Shown here one piece after another: positions 1 through 7,582 of a stretch of 27,788 nt of DNA. Origin of the DNA: JAXMEQ01 sp046348225. GTDB taxonomy: Bacteria; Pseudomonadota; Gammaproteobacteria; Burkholderiales; Burkholderiaceae_C. The notes under the pieces are model-generated. The model was not told the origin of the DNA. It saw only the letters and a list, made by a program, of their open reading frames with translations, and made no database searches. Position 1 is the stretch's first letter. Each line of letters starts with the position of its first letter. The DNA is taken from positions 1 to 27,788 of the forward strand of contig JAXMEQ010000016.1 in NCBI GenBank assembly GCA_046348225.1, read 5' to 3'. Both the position numbers and the translations under genes were made by a program.

Positions 1-436
1 AATGGAACACGATGGGTGCGTCATGTGCCTCCAGCGCGTGGGCAAACAGCCGGGCAAAGCGCGGCGTGTTGCCGCGCACAAAGCCGCGGTAGGTGTCCTG
101 CATCAGGGCGACGGTTTCTTCGCTGCTGGGCGGCTGGCCGGCGGCCAGCAGGTCGGTGAGCTTCTGCACCACGGTCGGCTCGATCGGCAGCGAATGCACC
201 GTGGCGCCCGGAATGGCGCAGGCTGCCGTGGCACGCTCGGCCTCGCCGCGCAGGTCGAGCACGCGCACGGTGGGGCCAAGGGTGTTGGTCAGCGCCTGCA
301 CGTCGGCCGGCGCCAGGTGGGCCAGATGGTCAGAGCGGAACAGCCGGTGGTGGCGCACCCGGCGGCCACCGGCGCCGGTGTAGCCGCCAAGGTCGCGGAA
401 GTTGGGGGCGCCGGTCAGCGCGAGGGGTACAGTCAT
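1..436 (-). CDS. Tyrosine-phosphatase-like protein (partial, 3' end outside window)
   Basis: This is a leftward gene starting at an ATG whose first base is 436, with a GAGG-like ribosome site just upstream; it runs off the left edge after 145 residues. Residues 12-19 read NFRDLGGY, the hallmark of the bacterial protein-tyrosine/serine phosphatase family (Y_phosphatase3), and an LFRSDHL segment follows, also typical. The visible part ends in IVFH, and the last base in the window is a T on the coding strand. That is exactly what a following catalytic HC(x)5R loop would need, but the cysteine itself lies outside. The gene begins 45 bp after the stop of the upstream binding-protein gene, so the two may be co-transcribed. 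The physiological substrate cannot be told from the sequence. Family assignment is good; the role is unknown. Confidence 0.82.
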   Translation of the reverse strand, partial: MTVPLALTGAPNFRDLGGYTGAGGRRVRHHRLFRSDHLAHLAPADVQALTNTLGPTVRVLDLRGEAERATAACAIPGATVHSLPIEPTVVQKLTDLLAAGQPPSSEETVALMQDTYRGFVRGNTPRFARLFAHALEAHDAPIVFH

Positions 437-481
437 GCCCTCAAGTATCGCCCGGCCGCCGGGGCCGGGCCGCCGCAGGGC

Positions 482-1612
482 TTACTGCCGGATCTTGCCG
501 GCGCCCGTGACGATCGACAGCTCGACAAACTTCGAACCCGAGCGCGTGCCGGGCTTGAAGCCGACGCGGTAGCCGCCCAGGTCGTAGCTGTCGATGCCTT
601 CGAGCGCCGCCACGAAGCCCTCGCGACTGACCTTGGCGCCCATGCGGCGCGCGGCCTCCACGATCACCTTGCCGGCGATGTAGCCTTCCATCATGGCGTA
701 GCTCGGTGGCACTTCCAGGTTGGGCGTCTTGGCCACGGTGTCCGCGAATTCCTTGGCCAGCCGACCCGAAATCTTGTACGGGCTGGGCGTGACCTGCGCA
801 ATGGCAATGCCCTGCATGGTTTCCTCGCCCAGGCGCTGGGCCAGCTGCTCGATGTCGGCACCCGACTGGGCAAACAGCTGCGCCGCGCCGCCAGCCAGCC
901 GGTACTGCTCGATGAAGCCGGCCGCAGCCGAGCCCGTGGCCAGCATGATGATGGCCTGCGGCGGTGTCTTGAGAAAGGTGTCAATGGCGGGCGACACGCG
1001 CGCCGTGCCCGCCGGGTAGGTGGCGCGCGCGGTGATGGTGGCGCCGGTGCGCTTGGCAATCTCGTCCACCGCGGCCGTGAGCGCCGCAGCGCCCGGGCCG
1101 TCTTCATGGAACAGCCCCAGCCGCGTGATGCCCACCGTCACCAGGTGCTCGGCAATCTTGTTGATTTCGTCGCGCAAACCGGCCCGCACGCTGTAGAGGT
1201 AGGGCACGTCGGGGCGGATCTCGGTGGTGCGGTAGCCCACCAGGGCGATCTTCTCTTTTTCGAGGATGCCGGACTTCACCAGCTCGGCAATGCTGCGGTT
1301 GCCGAAGTAGCCCGCCAGCGCGATGGGCTTGCTGTCGGCCAGCACCTGGGTGGTGGCGCTCAGGGTGTCTTCGGGGCGCCCGCCATCGTCCTTGCGCACC
1401 AGGGTGAAGGTGTGGCCGCCGGCGCCGCCGGCCTTGTTGGCATTGGTGAACGCCAGCTGCAGCCCCGCGGAGTAGGCCCGGCCCTGGATCGCCTCCAGGC
1501 CGGACAGCGGCGCCACCTGCGCAATGACCAGCTGGGCAGCCTCCGCAGCGTGCGCTGCCAGCACCAGCGCAACACCGGCAACGGCGTGGATCAGGCCTGT
1601 TTTCTTGTTCAT
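482..1612 (-). CDS. Periplasmic binding protein of a branched-chain amino acid-type ABC transporter (LivK-like)
   Basis: A 376-aa protein with an N-terminal Sec signal peptide (basic MNKK, hydrophobic stretch, likely cleavage near AEAA at residues 24-26). The mature start, QLVIAQVAPLSG, is typical of type I periplasmic binding proteins (Peripla_BP_6, LivK/UrtA/HAAT group), and the length fits. A clear ribosome site (GAGGAG) lies about 8 bases upstream of the ATG. It sits 113 bp downstream of puuD in the same direction, so it could be the distal part of the uraH-xdhC-puuD transcript or have its own promoter. No permease or ATPase genes of its class are beside it, so it must share components coded elsewhere or act as an orphan receptor. 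Its place by purine genes suggests, but does not prove, a purine-derived or amide ligand. Confidence 0.85.
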   Translation of the reverse strand: MNKKTGLIHAVAGVALVLAAHAAEAAQLVIAQVAPLSGLEAIQGRAYSAGLQLAFTNANKAGGAGGHTFTLVRKDDGGRPEDTLSATTQVLADSKPIALAGYFGNRSIAELVKSGILEKEKIALVGYRTTEIRPDVPYLYSVRAGLRDEINKIAEHLVTVGITRLGLFHEDGPGAAALTAAVDEIAKRTGATITARATYPAGTARVSPAIDTFLKTPPQAIIMLATGSAAAGFIEQYRLAGGAAQLFAQSGADIEQLAQRLGEETMQGIAIAQVTPSPYKISGRLAKEFADTVAKTPNLEVPPSYAMMEGYIAGKVIVEAARRMGAKVSREGFVAALEGIDSYDLGGYRVGFKPGTRSGSKFVELSIVTGAGKIRQ

Positions 1613-1725
1613 GGTTTGTCTCCTCGAATCACTCTAACCCGACTGACCCATGAACTCTAGGCGCTCACAATCCGTTACCCGTTGTGGACATCACTTACAA
1701 CACGCTGACAAGCCGGGGCAGGCGG

Positions 1726-2949
1726 TCAGGGCACTGGCGCACCCGCCTTGAACCATTCACCCAACAGGGCCCGTTCGGCGTCCGTGATGCCCGTGCTGTT
1801 GTTCATGGGCATGACCTTGGTGACCACCGCCTGCTGGTACACGGCCTGTGCATGCAGCTTGAGCGCGGCGGGCGAATCGAGCCGCACGTTCTTCATCTGC
1901 ACCTGCGCGCCGTGGCACAGGATGCACCGCTGCTCCATCACCTTCTGCACCGCTGCATAGTCAAATGCGGCTGCAGCTCCCGCCGGCAGTGCGTGAGGCG
2001 CTACGGAATTTGTAGCAGCTGGTGCTGGCCGCAACCACACGATGCAGCCGGCAATGACGGCCACACCCACCAGCGCGTAGGGCAGCGGGTGCGCGTTGCG
2101 GCCCAGCTTCCAGCCATGGCGCATCACAAAGAACTGGCGAATGGCCGCGCCTGCGAACATCATCAGGATCAGCACCAGCCAGTTCTGCGGGTGGCTGTAG
2201 GTGAAGCTGTAGTGGTTGCTGAGCATGGCAAACAGCACCGGCAGCGTGAAGTAGGTGTTGTGCACGCTGCGCTGCTTGCCGCGCTGGCCGTGCACCGGGT
2301 CCACCGGCTCGCCGGCCTTGATGGACGCGATGACCTTCTTCTGCCCCGGAATGATCCAGAAGAACACGTTGGCGCTCATGGCGGTGGCAATCATCGCCCC
2401 TACCAGCAGGAAGGCCGCGCGCCCGGCAAACCAGTGGCAGGCCAGCCAGGACGCCACGCACACCAGCACCAGCACCAGCGCGCCGACGATGGCGTCGCCG
2501 TTCTTCTTCTGGCCAAAGAGCCGGCAGATCGCGTCGTACAGCAGCCAGAACACCACCAGGAAGGCCAGCGCCACGCCAATGGCCGCTGCGGGCGCCCAGT
2601 CCATGCGCGACTTGTCGATCAGGTAGGTGCTGGCGCTCCAGAGGTAGGACACCGTGAACAGCGCAAAGCCGCTCAGCCAGGTGGAGTAGCTTTCCCAATA
2701 AAACCAGTGCAAGTGGCCAGGGAGTTGGGGCGGCGACACCGCAAACTTGACCGGGTGGTAAAAGCCGCCGCCATGCACGGCCCAAAGTTCCCCGCTCACG
2801 CCCTGTTTCTTCAGGTCTTCGTCCACCGGCGGGGTGAGGCTGCTGTCCAGAAACACAAAGTAGAACGAAGACCCGACCCAGGCGATGGCGGTGATGACAT
2901 GGACCCAGCGCAGCAGCAGGTTGGCCCAGTCCAGAAGGTAGCTTTCCAT
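1726..2949 (-). CDS. puuD: PuuD-type urate hydroxylase (urate oxidase) with C-terminal cytochrome c domain
   Basis: A 407-aa integral membrane protein expected to oxidise urate to 5-hydroxyisourate. The N-terminal part (about residues 1-310) is the DUF989/PuuD membrane domain with several hydrophobic helices, starting MESYLLDWANLLLRW and containing the WVHVITAIAWVGSSFYF segment. A Pro/Ala-rich linker follows. The C-terminal cytochrome c domain carries a CILCH haem motif (Cys342, Cys345, His346) and a likely axial Met near 380 (KVMPMNN). The frame stays open far upstream, but that part is antisense or out of frame to xdhC. The ATG at 2949, 5 bp after the xdhC stop, gives the normal family N-terminus. 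It forms an operon with uraH and xdhC. The haem domain implies electrons go to the respiratory chain rather than to hydrogen peroxide; this is inferred from the known family. Confidence 0.93.
   Translation of the reverse strand: MESYLLDWANLLLRWVHVITAIAWVGSSFYFVFLDSSLTPPVDEDLKKQGVSGELWAVHGGGFYHPVKFAVSPPQLPGHLHWFYWESYSTWLSGFALFTVSYLWSASTYLIDKSRMDWAPAAAIGVALAFLVVFWLLYDAICRLFGQKKNGDAIVGALVLVLVCVASWLACHWFAGRAAFLLVGAMIATAMSANVFFWIIPGQKKVIASIKAGEPVDPVHGQRGKQRSVHNTYFTLPVLFAMLSNHYSFTYSHPQNWLVLILMMFAGAAIRQFFVMRHGWKLGRNAHPLPYALVGVAVIAGCIVWLRPAPAATNSVAPHALPAGAAAAFDYAAVQKVMEQRCILCHGAQVQMKNVRLDSPAALKLHAQAVYQQAVVTKVMPMNNSTGITDAERALLGEWFKAGAPVP
1990..2020. repeat. Short dispersed GCTA...TAGC element inside the puuD linker
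   Basis: A small imperfect hairpin (GCGCTACGG...TTTGTAGC) lies in the codons for the Pro/Ala linker between the membrane and cytochrome domains of PuuD. Its left edge, TGCGTGAGGCGCTA, is identical over 14 bases to 22403-22416, the start of the hairpin at the other end of the window. A looser GCTATTG...TTGTAGC copy follows chaA near 12318-12334. Repeats of this general look are common between genes in Comamonadaceae, as I recall. Here one copy appears to be read in frame as protein linker. Confidence 0.5.
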
Positions 2950-2954
2950 GGTGT

Positions 2955-3767
2955 TCAGAGTCCTTTGCTCGAATGCTGCAATAGTTGTGCCGCCACGCTC
3001 ACGGCAATCACCTCGGGCTGCTTGCCGGCAATGCCCGGCAGGCCGATGGGGCAGGTAACGCGGGCCAATTCGTCGGCGCTGAATCCGCGCCCCTCCAGCC
3101 GGTGGCGAAAGGTCGCCCACTTGGTCTGGCTGCCGATCAGGCCGACGAAGGGCAGGTCGTTGTGGCTGCGCAGGCGCGTCAGGCAGGCGGCCACCACGTC
3201 CAGGTCTTCGGCGTGGCTGAAGCTCATGATCAGCACCCGGGTGCCGGGCGCCAGCGCAGCCACGGCGGCCTGCACCGGGTCGGAGTGTTCGCACGCCACG
3301 TTCAGTGGCAGGTCGGACGGAAAGATTTCGTCGCGGCTGTCGATCCAGCGCACGGCAAAGGGCAACGGCCCCAGCGCCTGCACCAACGCCCGCCCCACAT
3401 GGCCGCCGCCGAACAGCGCCAGCGGTGCCAGCGGCCCTTGCAGGCGGGCCTGCAGCGCGGGCAGGTCGGCCTGCGACACCGCCTCGAACTTCAGGTGCAC
3501 CACGCCACCACAGCATTGACCCAGGCTGGGGCCCAGCGCATAGCGGCGCATCGCCGCCTCACCGGTGGGCAGCAGCGCCCGCGCGGCGGCGATCGCTTCA
3601 AACTCCAGGTGCCCGCCGCCAATGGTGTTGACCACGGCATCCGCCGTGACCGCCATCCACGCGCCAGGCTCGCGCGGGCCGGAGCCCTGCACGCTGTCCA
3701 CGCTCACCAGCATGGCGGGGCCACGGGCCAGCGCCTGTGCCAGCAGGTGGACTTTCGCAACGCTCAT
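2955..3767 (-). CDS. xdhC: Xanthine dehydrogenase accessory protein XdhC
   Basis: A 270-aa XdhC/CoxI-family protein. The family binds molybdenum cofactor and helps insert its sulfurated form into xanthine dehydrogenase. Signatures in order are GSGPREPGAWM (about 28-38), the GGGHLE segment, GQCCGG with the paired cysteines (about 81-86), a Rossmann-type LFGGGHVGRAL in the second half, and GLIGSQTKW near the C-terminus. The start overlaps the uraH stop as ATGA, which points to translational coupling. puuD begins 5 bp after its stop. Finding it between uraH and puuD ties xanthine oxidation to urate breakdown, but xdhA and xdhB are not in this window and must be elsewhere. The assignment is firm. 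Confidence 0.93.
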   Translation of the reverse strand: MSVAKVHLLAQALARGPAMLVSVDSVQGSGPREPGAWMAVTADAVVNTIGGGHLEFEAIAAARALLPTGEAAMRRYALGPSLGQCCGGVVHLKFEAVSQADLPALQARLQGPLAPLALFGGGHVGRALVQALGPLPFAVRWIDSRDEIFPSDLPLNVACEHSDPVQAAVAALAPGTRVLIMSFSHAEDLDVVAACLTRLRSHNDLPFVGLIGSQTKWATFRHRLEGRGFSADELARVTCPIGLPGIAGKQPEVIAVSVAAQLLQHSSKGL

Positions 3768-4117
3768 GAACCGCGGTAGGTGCTGTAGGTCCAGGGCGAG
3801 CAGACCAGGGGCACGTGGTAATGCTGGTCCGCATGGGCGACGCCGAAGTCGAGGATCACCCGGTCCAGGAACGGCGGGTCGGGCAGCTGCACACCCCGGC
3901 CGCGGAAATACGCCGCCACCTCAAACACCAGCCGGTAAGTGCCCTTGCGCAGGCTCGCGTTGTCGTACAGCGGTCCGTCGGGGTCGCGGCCGTCGGCATT
4001 GAGGGTGAAGCGGCGCACCAGCGTGGCGCGGTCTCCGTCCATGGTGTAAAGCGCCACCGCCATGCCAGCGGCGGGGCAGCCGTGGGCGGTATCCAGAACA
4101 TGCGTGCTCAGGCCCAT
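3764..4117 (-). CDS. uraH: 5-hydroxyisourate hydrolase (transthyretin-like)
   Basis: A 117-aa transthyretin-related protein that hydrolyses 5-hydroxyisourate to OHCU, the second step after urate oxidation. It has the family features: STHVLDTAHGCPAAG at the N-terminus (His6 of the active site), the RRFTLNADGR strand region, the HYHVPLVCSPW segment and the diagnostic C-terminal YRGS. The length matches the family. The ATG at 4117 has a good AAGGA ribosome site 7 bases upstream. A longer open frame that continues upstream is antisense to the GntR gene and is not the real start. It is the first gene of the leftward uraH-xdhC-puuD unit, and its control region faces gntR across about 70 bp that contain the palindrome at 4146-4159. 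Confidence 0.95.
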   Translation of the reverse strand: MGLSTHVLDTAHGCPAAGMAVALYTMDGDRATLVRRFTLNADGRDPDGPLYDNASLRKGTYRLVFEVAAYFRGRGVQLPDPPFLDRVILDFGVAHADQHYHVPLVCSPWTYSTYRGS

Positions 4118-4145
4118 GAGAGTTCCTTGTTCATTTAGTCCACAG

Positions 4146-4159
4146 AAGTGTATACACTT
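4146..4159. promoter_or_regulatory. Probable operator of the GntR/FCD regulator (perfect 14-bp palindrome)
   Basis: AAGTGTATACACTT is a perfect dyad lying between divergent uraH and gntR. Its core fits the FadR-subfamily GntR operator pattern (yGT...ACr around a short AT centre). It sits 28 bp upstream of the uraH start and 27 bp upstream of the gntR start, so one bound dimer could control both directions. The link to this regulator is an inference from position and pattern. Confidence 0.75.
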
Positions 4160-4179
4160 TTTGGATTTGCAGCTATCAT
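4151..4179 (+). promoter_or_regulatory. Possible sigma-70 promoter of gntR overlapping the operator
   Basis: TATACA (4151-4156) and TATCAT (4174-4179) are spaced by 17 bp. The -10 ends 7 bases before the gntR ATG, so transcription would begin at or next to the start codon, giving a leaderless or nearly leaderless message. This fits the absence of a ribosome site. The -35 lies inside the palindrome, which suggests autorepression. The match to consensus is moderate. Confidence 0.4.
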
Positions 4180-4186
4180 CCATTGC

Positions 4187-4852
4187 ATGGAATCGTCCAC
4201 CACCCGCGTCATTGTTGACTCGTTGACGCGTGCCATCGTCGAGCACCGGCTGCAGCCCGGCACCAAGCTGGCCGAGCAGAAGCTGGCAGACCATTTCGGT
4301 GTGTCGCGCACGCTGGTTCGCCAGGCGCTGTTCCAGCTGGCGCAGAACCGGCTGATCACGCTGGAGCCTGCACGCGGCGCCTTTGTGGCGGCCCCCACGG
4401 TGGAAGAAGCGCGCCAGGTGTTCCAGGTGCGCCGCATGCTGGAGACCGAGATGACGCGTGAATTCGCGCGCACCGTCACCCCCGCGCGCATCCGGGCGCT
4501 GCGCGAGCACATGGCCGAGGAAAAGGCCGCGCTGGACAACCCCGACGCCGCCGCACGCATCGAGTTGCTGGGCGACTTCCATGTGCGCATGGCCGAACTC
4601 ACCGGCAACGAGGTGCTGGCCCAGATCCTGCGTGACCTGATTTCCCGCAGTTCCCTCATTTCCCTGATGTACCAGCGCGACGGCGCCGCCCGCCATTCCC
4701 AGGAAGAACACATGGAACTCGTCAAGGCACTTGCAGCACGCGACGAAAAGCGTGCCGTGAAACTGATGGACGAGCACCTGCGCCATGTGGAAGAAAGCCT
4801 GGCCTTTGACCGCCCCGTCCCCACCCACGACATCGCCCTGGCCCTGGCCTGA
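4187..4852 (+). CDS. GntR-family (FadR/FCD) transcriptional regulator of the purine locus
   Basis: A 221-aa regulator. Residues 1-70 form the winged helix-turn-helix (LAEQKLADHFGVSRTLVRQAL is the recognition region, with RGAFVA in the wing). Residues from about 75 to 210 form an all-helical FCD ligand domain, with the LGDFHVRMAELTGN segment and later His residues (RHSQEEH, DEHLRHVEE) that bind a metal or ligand in this family. I chose the ATG at 4187 over an in-frame GTG at 4148, because the GTG lies inside the operator palindrome and the ATG gives the usual domain start. No ribosome site precedes it. It is followed by puuE after 7 bp. The effector is probably a urate- or allantoin-pathway compound; this is inferred from its neighbours only. 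Confidence 0.88.
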   Translation: MESSTTRVIVDSLTRAIVEHRLQPGTKLAEQKLADHFGVSRTLVRQALFQLAQNRLITLEPARGAFVAAPTVEEARQVFQVRRMLETEMTREFARTVTPARIRALREHMAEEKAALDNPDAAARIELLGDFHVRMAELTGNEVLAQILRDLISRSSLISLMYQRDGAARHSQEEHMELVKALAARDEKRAVKLMDEHLRHVEESLAFDRPVPTHDIALALA

Positions 4853-4859
4853 ACCCCCC

Positions 4860-5804
4860 ATGAGCGTTTACGACAGCACCCTGCCCTACCCGCGCGACCT
4901 GGTCGGCTACGGCCGCAACCCGCCGCATGCCCAATGGCCCGGCGGCGCCCGCATCGCCGTGCAGTTTGTGCTCAATTACGAAGAGGGCGGTGAAAACTCG
5001 GTGCTGCATGGCGACGCCGGCTCGGAGCAGTTTCTGTCCGAGATGTTCAACCCCGCCAGCTACCCGGCGCGGCACCTGAGCATGGAAGGCATCTACGAAT
5101 ATGGTTCGCGCGCCGGTGTGTGGCGCCTGCTGCGCGAATTTGAAAAGCGCGGGCTGCCGCTCACGGTGTTTGGCGTCAGCATGGCACTGGAGCGCCACCC
5201 CGAGCTGACGGCGGCGTTCGTCCAGCTGGGCCACGAGATTGCCTGCCACGGCTGGCGCTGGATTCACTACCAGGGCCTGGACGAAGCGGTGGAGCGCGAA
5301 CACCTGCAGCGCGGCATGGAGATCATCACCCGGCTGACCGGGCAGCGCGCAGTGGGCTGGTACACCGGCCGCGACAGCCCCAACACCCGCCGCCTGGTGG
5401 TTGACCATGGTGGCTTTGAGTACGACAGCGACTACTACGGTGACGACCTCCCCTTCTGGATGAAGGTGCAAAAGACCGATGGCAGCACCGTGCCGCACCT
5501 GGTCGTGCCCTATACGCTGGACACCAATGACATGCGCTTTGCGCTGCCACAAGGCTTCTCGCATGCCGGGCCCTTCTTTGAATACCTGCGTGACAGCTTT
5601 GACGCGCTGTACGCCGAGGGCGACGACGCGCCGAAGATGCTGAGCATCGGCATGCACTGCCGGCTGCTGGGCCGGCCCGGCCGCATCGTGGCGCTGCAGC
5701 GCTTTCTGGACCATATTGAAAAGCATGACCGCGTGTGGGTTTGCCGGCGCATCGACATCGCGCGCCACTGGAAGCAGACCCACCCCTACCAGGACCCGAC
5801 ATGA
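4860..5804 (+). CDS. puuE: Allantoinase of the polysaccharide-deacetylase type (PuuE)
   Basis: A 314-aa protein of the NodB/polysaccharide-deacetylase fold, matching PuuE, which opens the allantoin ring to allantoate without the metal centre of classical allantoinase. Typical segments are DLVGYGRNPPHAQWPGGARIAVQFVLNYEEGGE split over residues 13-46, the ASYPARHLSMEGIYEYGSRAG region, GHEIACHGWRWIHY, GWYTGRDSPNTRRLV and a final GMHCRLLGRPGR. The ATG at 4860 was preferred to an upstream in-frame start inside gntR because it matches the family N-terminus (MSVYDSTLPYPRDLVGYG). The gene has only 7 bp to gntR, and its stop overlaps the next start as ATGA, so it is translated as part of one unit. Confidence 0.93.
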   Translation: MSVYDSTLPYPRDLVGYGRNPPHAQWPGGARIAVQFVLNYEEGGENSVLHGDAGSEQFLSEMFNPASYPARHLSMEGIYEYGSRAGVWRLLREFEKRGLPLTVFGVSMALERHPELTAAFVQLGHEIACHGWRWIHYQGLDEAVEREHLQRGMEIITRLTGQRAVGWYTGRDSPNTRRLVVDHGGFEYDSDYYGDDLPFWMKVQKTDGSTVPHLVVPYTLDTNDMRFALPQGFSHAGPFFEYLRDSFDALYAEGDDAPKMLSIGMHCRLLGRPGRIVALQRFLDHIEKHDRVWVCRRIDIARHWKQTHPYQDPT

Positions 5805-7576
5805 CACTGACGCTGGAACAACTCAACGCGGCCACGGCCGAACAGGCCGCGCAGTGGCTCGACGGCCTGTACGAGCATTCGCCGTGGATCGCCGAGGCCG
5901 CGCTGGCCCACCGGCCATTCCGTTCGGTGCCTCACCTGCAGCATGTGATGGCCAGCATCGTGCGCGAAGCCGGGCCAGACAAACAGCTCGCCTTGATCCG
6001 CGCCCACCCCGAGCTGGCCGGCAAGGCCATGGTGAGCAAGGCGCTGACGGCCGAGTCCACCCACGAGCAAAGCAAGGCCGGGCTGACCGATTGCACACCC
6101 GAAGAGTTTGCGCGCATCCAGCAGCTCAATGCCGACTACAACGCCAAGTTCGGCTTTCCGTTCATCCTGGCGGTGCGCGGGCCGCGCGGCACCGGCCTGA
6201 CGCGCCAGCAGATCATCGACACCTTTGCCCGCCGGCTGGACCATCACCCCGACTTTGAACTGGAAGAAGCACTGCGCAACATCCACCGCATCGTGGAACT
6301 GCGCCTGGCCGACAAATTTGGCCAGGTCCCCACGCTGGGCGACCGCGTGTGGGACTGGCAGGAAACCCTGGCGCAGCACAGCGACCCGGGCTTTGCCGAA
6401 AAAGGCCAGCTCACCGTGACCTACCTGACCGACGCGCACCGCGCCTGCGCACAGCGCATCTCGCACTGGATGCGGGACTGCGGCTTCGACGAGGTGGGCA
6501 TCGACGCGGTGGGCAATGTGGTGGGCCGCTACAAGGCCGGCCAGCCCGGCGCGAAGACACTGATGACCGGCAGCCACTACGACACCGTGCGCAACGGCGG
6601 CCGGTACGACGGGCGGTTGGGCATCTTCACGCCCATGGCCTGCGTGGCCGAGCTGTCGCGCCAGGGCAAACGCCTGCCGTTCGACTTTGAAGTGATTGCC
6701 TTTGCCGAGGAAGAAGGCCAGCGCTACAAGGCGACCTTCCTCGGCTCCGGCGCGCTCATCGGCCAGTTCAACCCCGCCTGGCTGGACCAGAAAGACGCCG
6801 ACGGCATCACCATGCGGCAGGCCATGCAGCACGCCGGCCTGTGCGTGGACGACATTCCGAAACTGCGGCGCAACCCGGCCGACTACCTGGGTTTTGTGGA
6901 AGTGCACATCGAGCAGGGCCCGGTGCTCAATGAAATCAACCTCCCGCTGGGCATTGTGACCTCCATCAACGGCGGCGTGCGCTACCTGTGCGAGGTGACG
7001 GGCATGGCCAGCCACGCCGGCACCACACCCATGAACCGCCGGCGCGACGCGCTGTCGGCGGTGGCCGAACTGGCGCTGTACATCGAACAGCGCGCAGCAC
7101 GCGATGGCGACTCGGTCGGCACCATCGGCATCTGCACGGTGCCCGGTGGCTCCACCAACGTGGTGCCAGGCCGCTGCCAGTTCACGCTGGACCTGCGCGC
7201 ACCGAATGACCCGCAGCGCGATGCGATGGTGACGGATGTGCTGGCCGAACTCGCCCGCATCTGCGAACGGCGCGGCCTGCGGCACACCGTGGAGGAAACC
7301 ATGCGCGCCGCCGCCGCGCCCAGCGCACCCGCCTGGCAGCAGCGCTGGGAGCGCGCCGTGGACGCGCTGGGCGTGCCGCTGTTCCGCATGCCCAGCGGGG
7401 CCGGGCACGACGCCATGAAACTGCACGAGGTGATGCCGCAGGCCATGCTGTTTGTGCGCGGCCAGAATGCCGGCATCAGCCACAACCCGCTGGAATCCAC
7501 CACCAGCCACGACATGCAACTGGCGGTGGAGGCCTTCCAGCGCCTGCTGGACGACCTGGCCGCTGAACTCAACTGA
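5801..7576 (+). CDS. uraD: Bifunctional OHCU decarboxylase (UraD) / allantoate amidohydrolase
   Basis: A 591-aa fusion. Residues 1-170 are a UraD domain, which decarboxylates OHCU to S-allantoin, with HPELAGKAM (catalytic His69), STHEQSKAGL (87-95) and FGFPFILAVRG. Residues from about 180 to 591 are an M20-type amidohydrolase of the allantoate/carbamoylase group. Its metal ligands are visible: His259 (GSHYDT), Asp270 (GGRYDG), the EEE at 303-305, His369 (HIEQGP) and His561 (SHNPLEST). The dimerisation region contains GMASHAGTTPMNRRRD. The two domains act on either side of the PuuE step, so one chain covers steps 3 and 5 of urate breakdown. Proteins with this fusion are known. The gene overlaps puuE by 4 bp, and the M20 gene follows after 6 bp. 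Confidence 0.93.
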   Translation: MTLTLEQLNAATAEQAAQWLDGLYEHSPWIAEAALAHRPFRSVPHLQHVMASIVREAGPDKQLALIRAHPELAGKAMVSKALTAESTHEQSKAGLTDCTPEEFARIQQLNADYNAKFGFPFILAVRGPRGTGLTRQQIIDTFARRLDHHPDFELEEALRNIHRIVELRLADKFGQVPTLGDRVWDWQETLAQHSDPGFAEKGQLTVTYLTDAHRACAQRISHWMRDCGFDEVGIDAVGNVVGRYKAGQPGAKTLMTGSHYDTVRNGGRYDGRLGIFTPMACVAELSRQGKRLPFDFEVIAFAEEEGQRYKATFLGSGALIGQFNPAWLDQKDADGITMRQAMQHAGLCVDDIPKLRRNPADYLGFVEVHIEQGPVLNEINLPLGIVTSINGGVRYLCEVTGMASHAGTTPMNRRRDALSAVAELALYIEQRAARDGDSVGTIGICTVPGGSTNVVPGRCQFTLDLRAPNDPQRDAMVTDVLAELARICERRGLRHTVEETMRAAAAPSAPAWQQRWERAVDALGVPLFRMPSGAGHDAMKLHEVMPQAMLFVRGQNAGISHNPLESTTSHDMQLAVEAFQRLLDDLAAELN

Positions 7577-7582
7577 CACCCC

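Noticed and set aside
2..1660. A 552-codon plus-strand frame at the left edge
   Set aside because: It is antisense to the phosphatase and binding-protein genes, both of which carry clear family motifs and ribosome sites.
2950..3516. N-terminal extension of the PuuD frame through the xdhC region
   Set aside because: The extra residues are low-complexity, and xdhC in the other frame has full family signatures; the ATG at 2949 gives the normal PuuD start.
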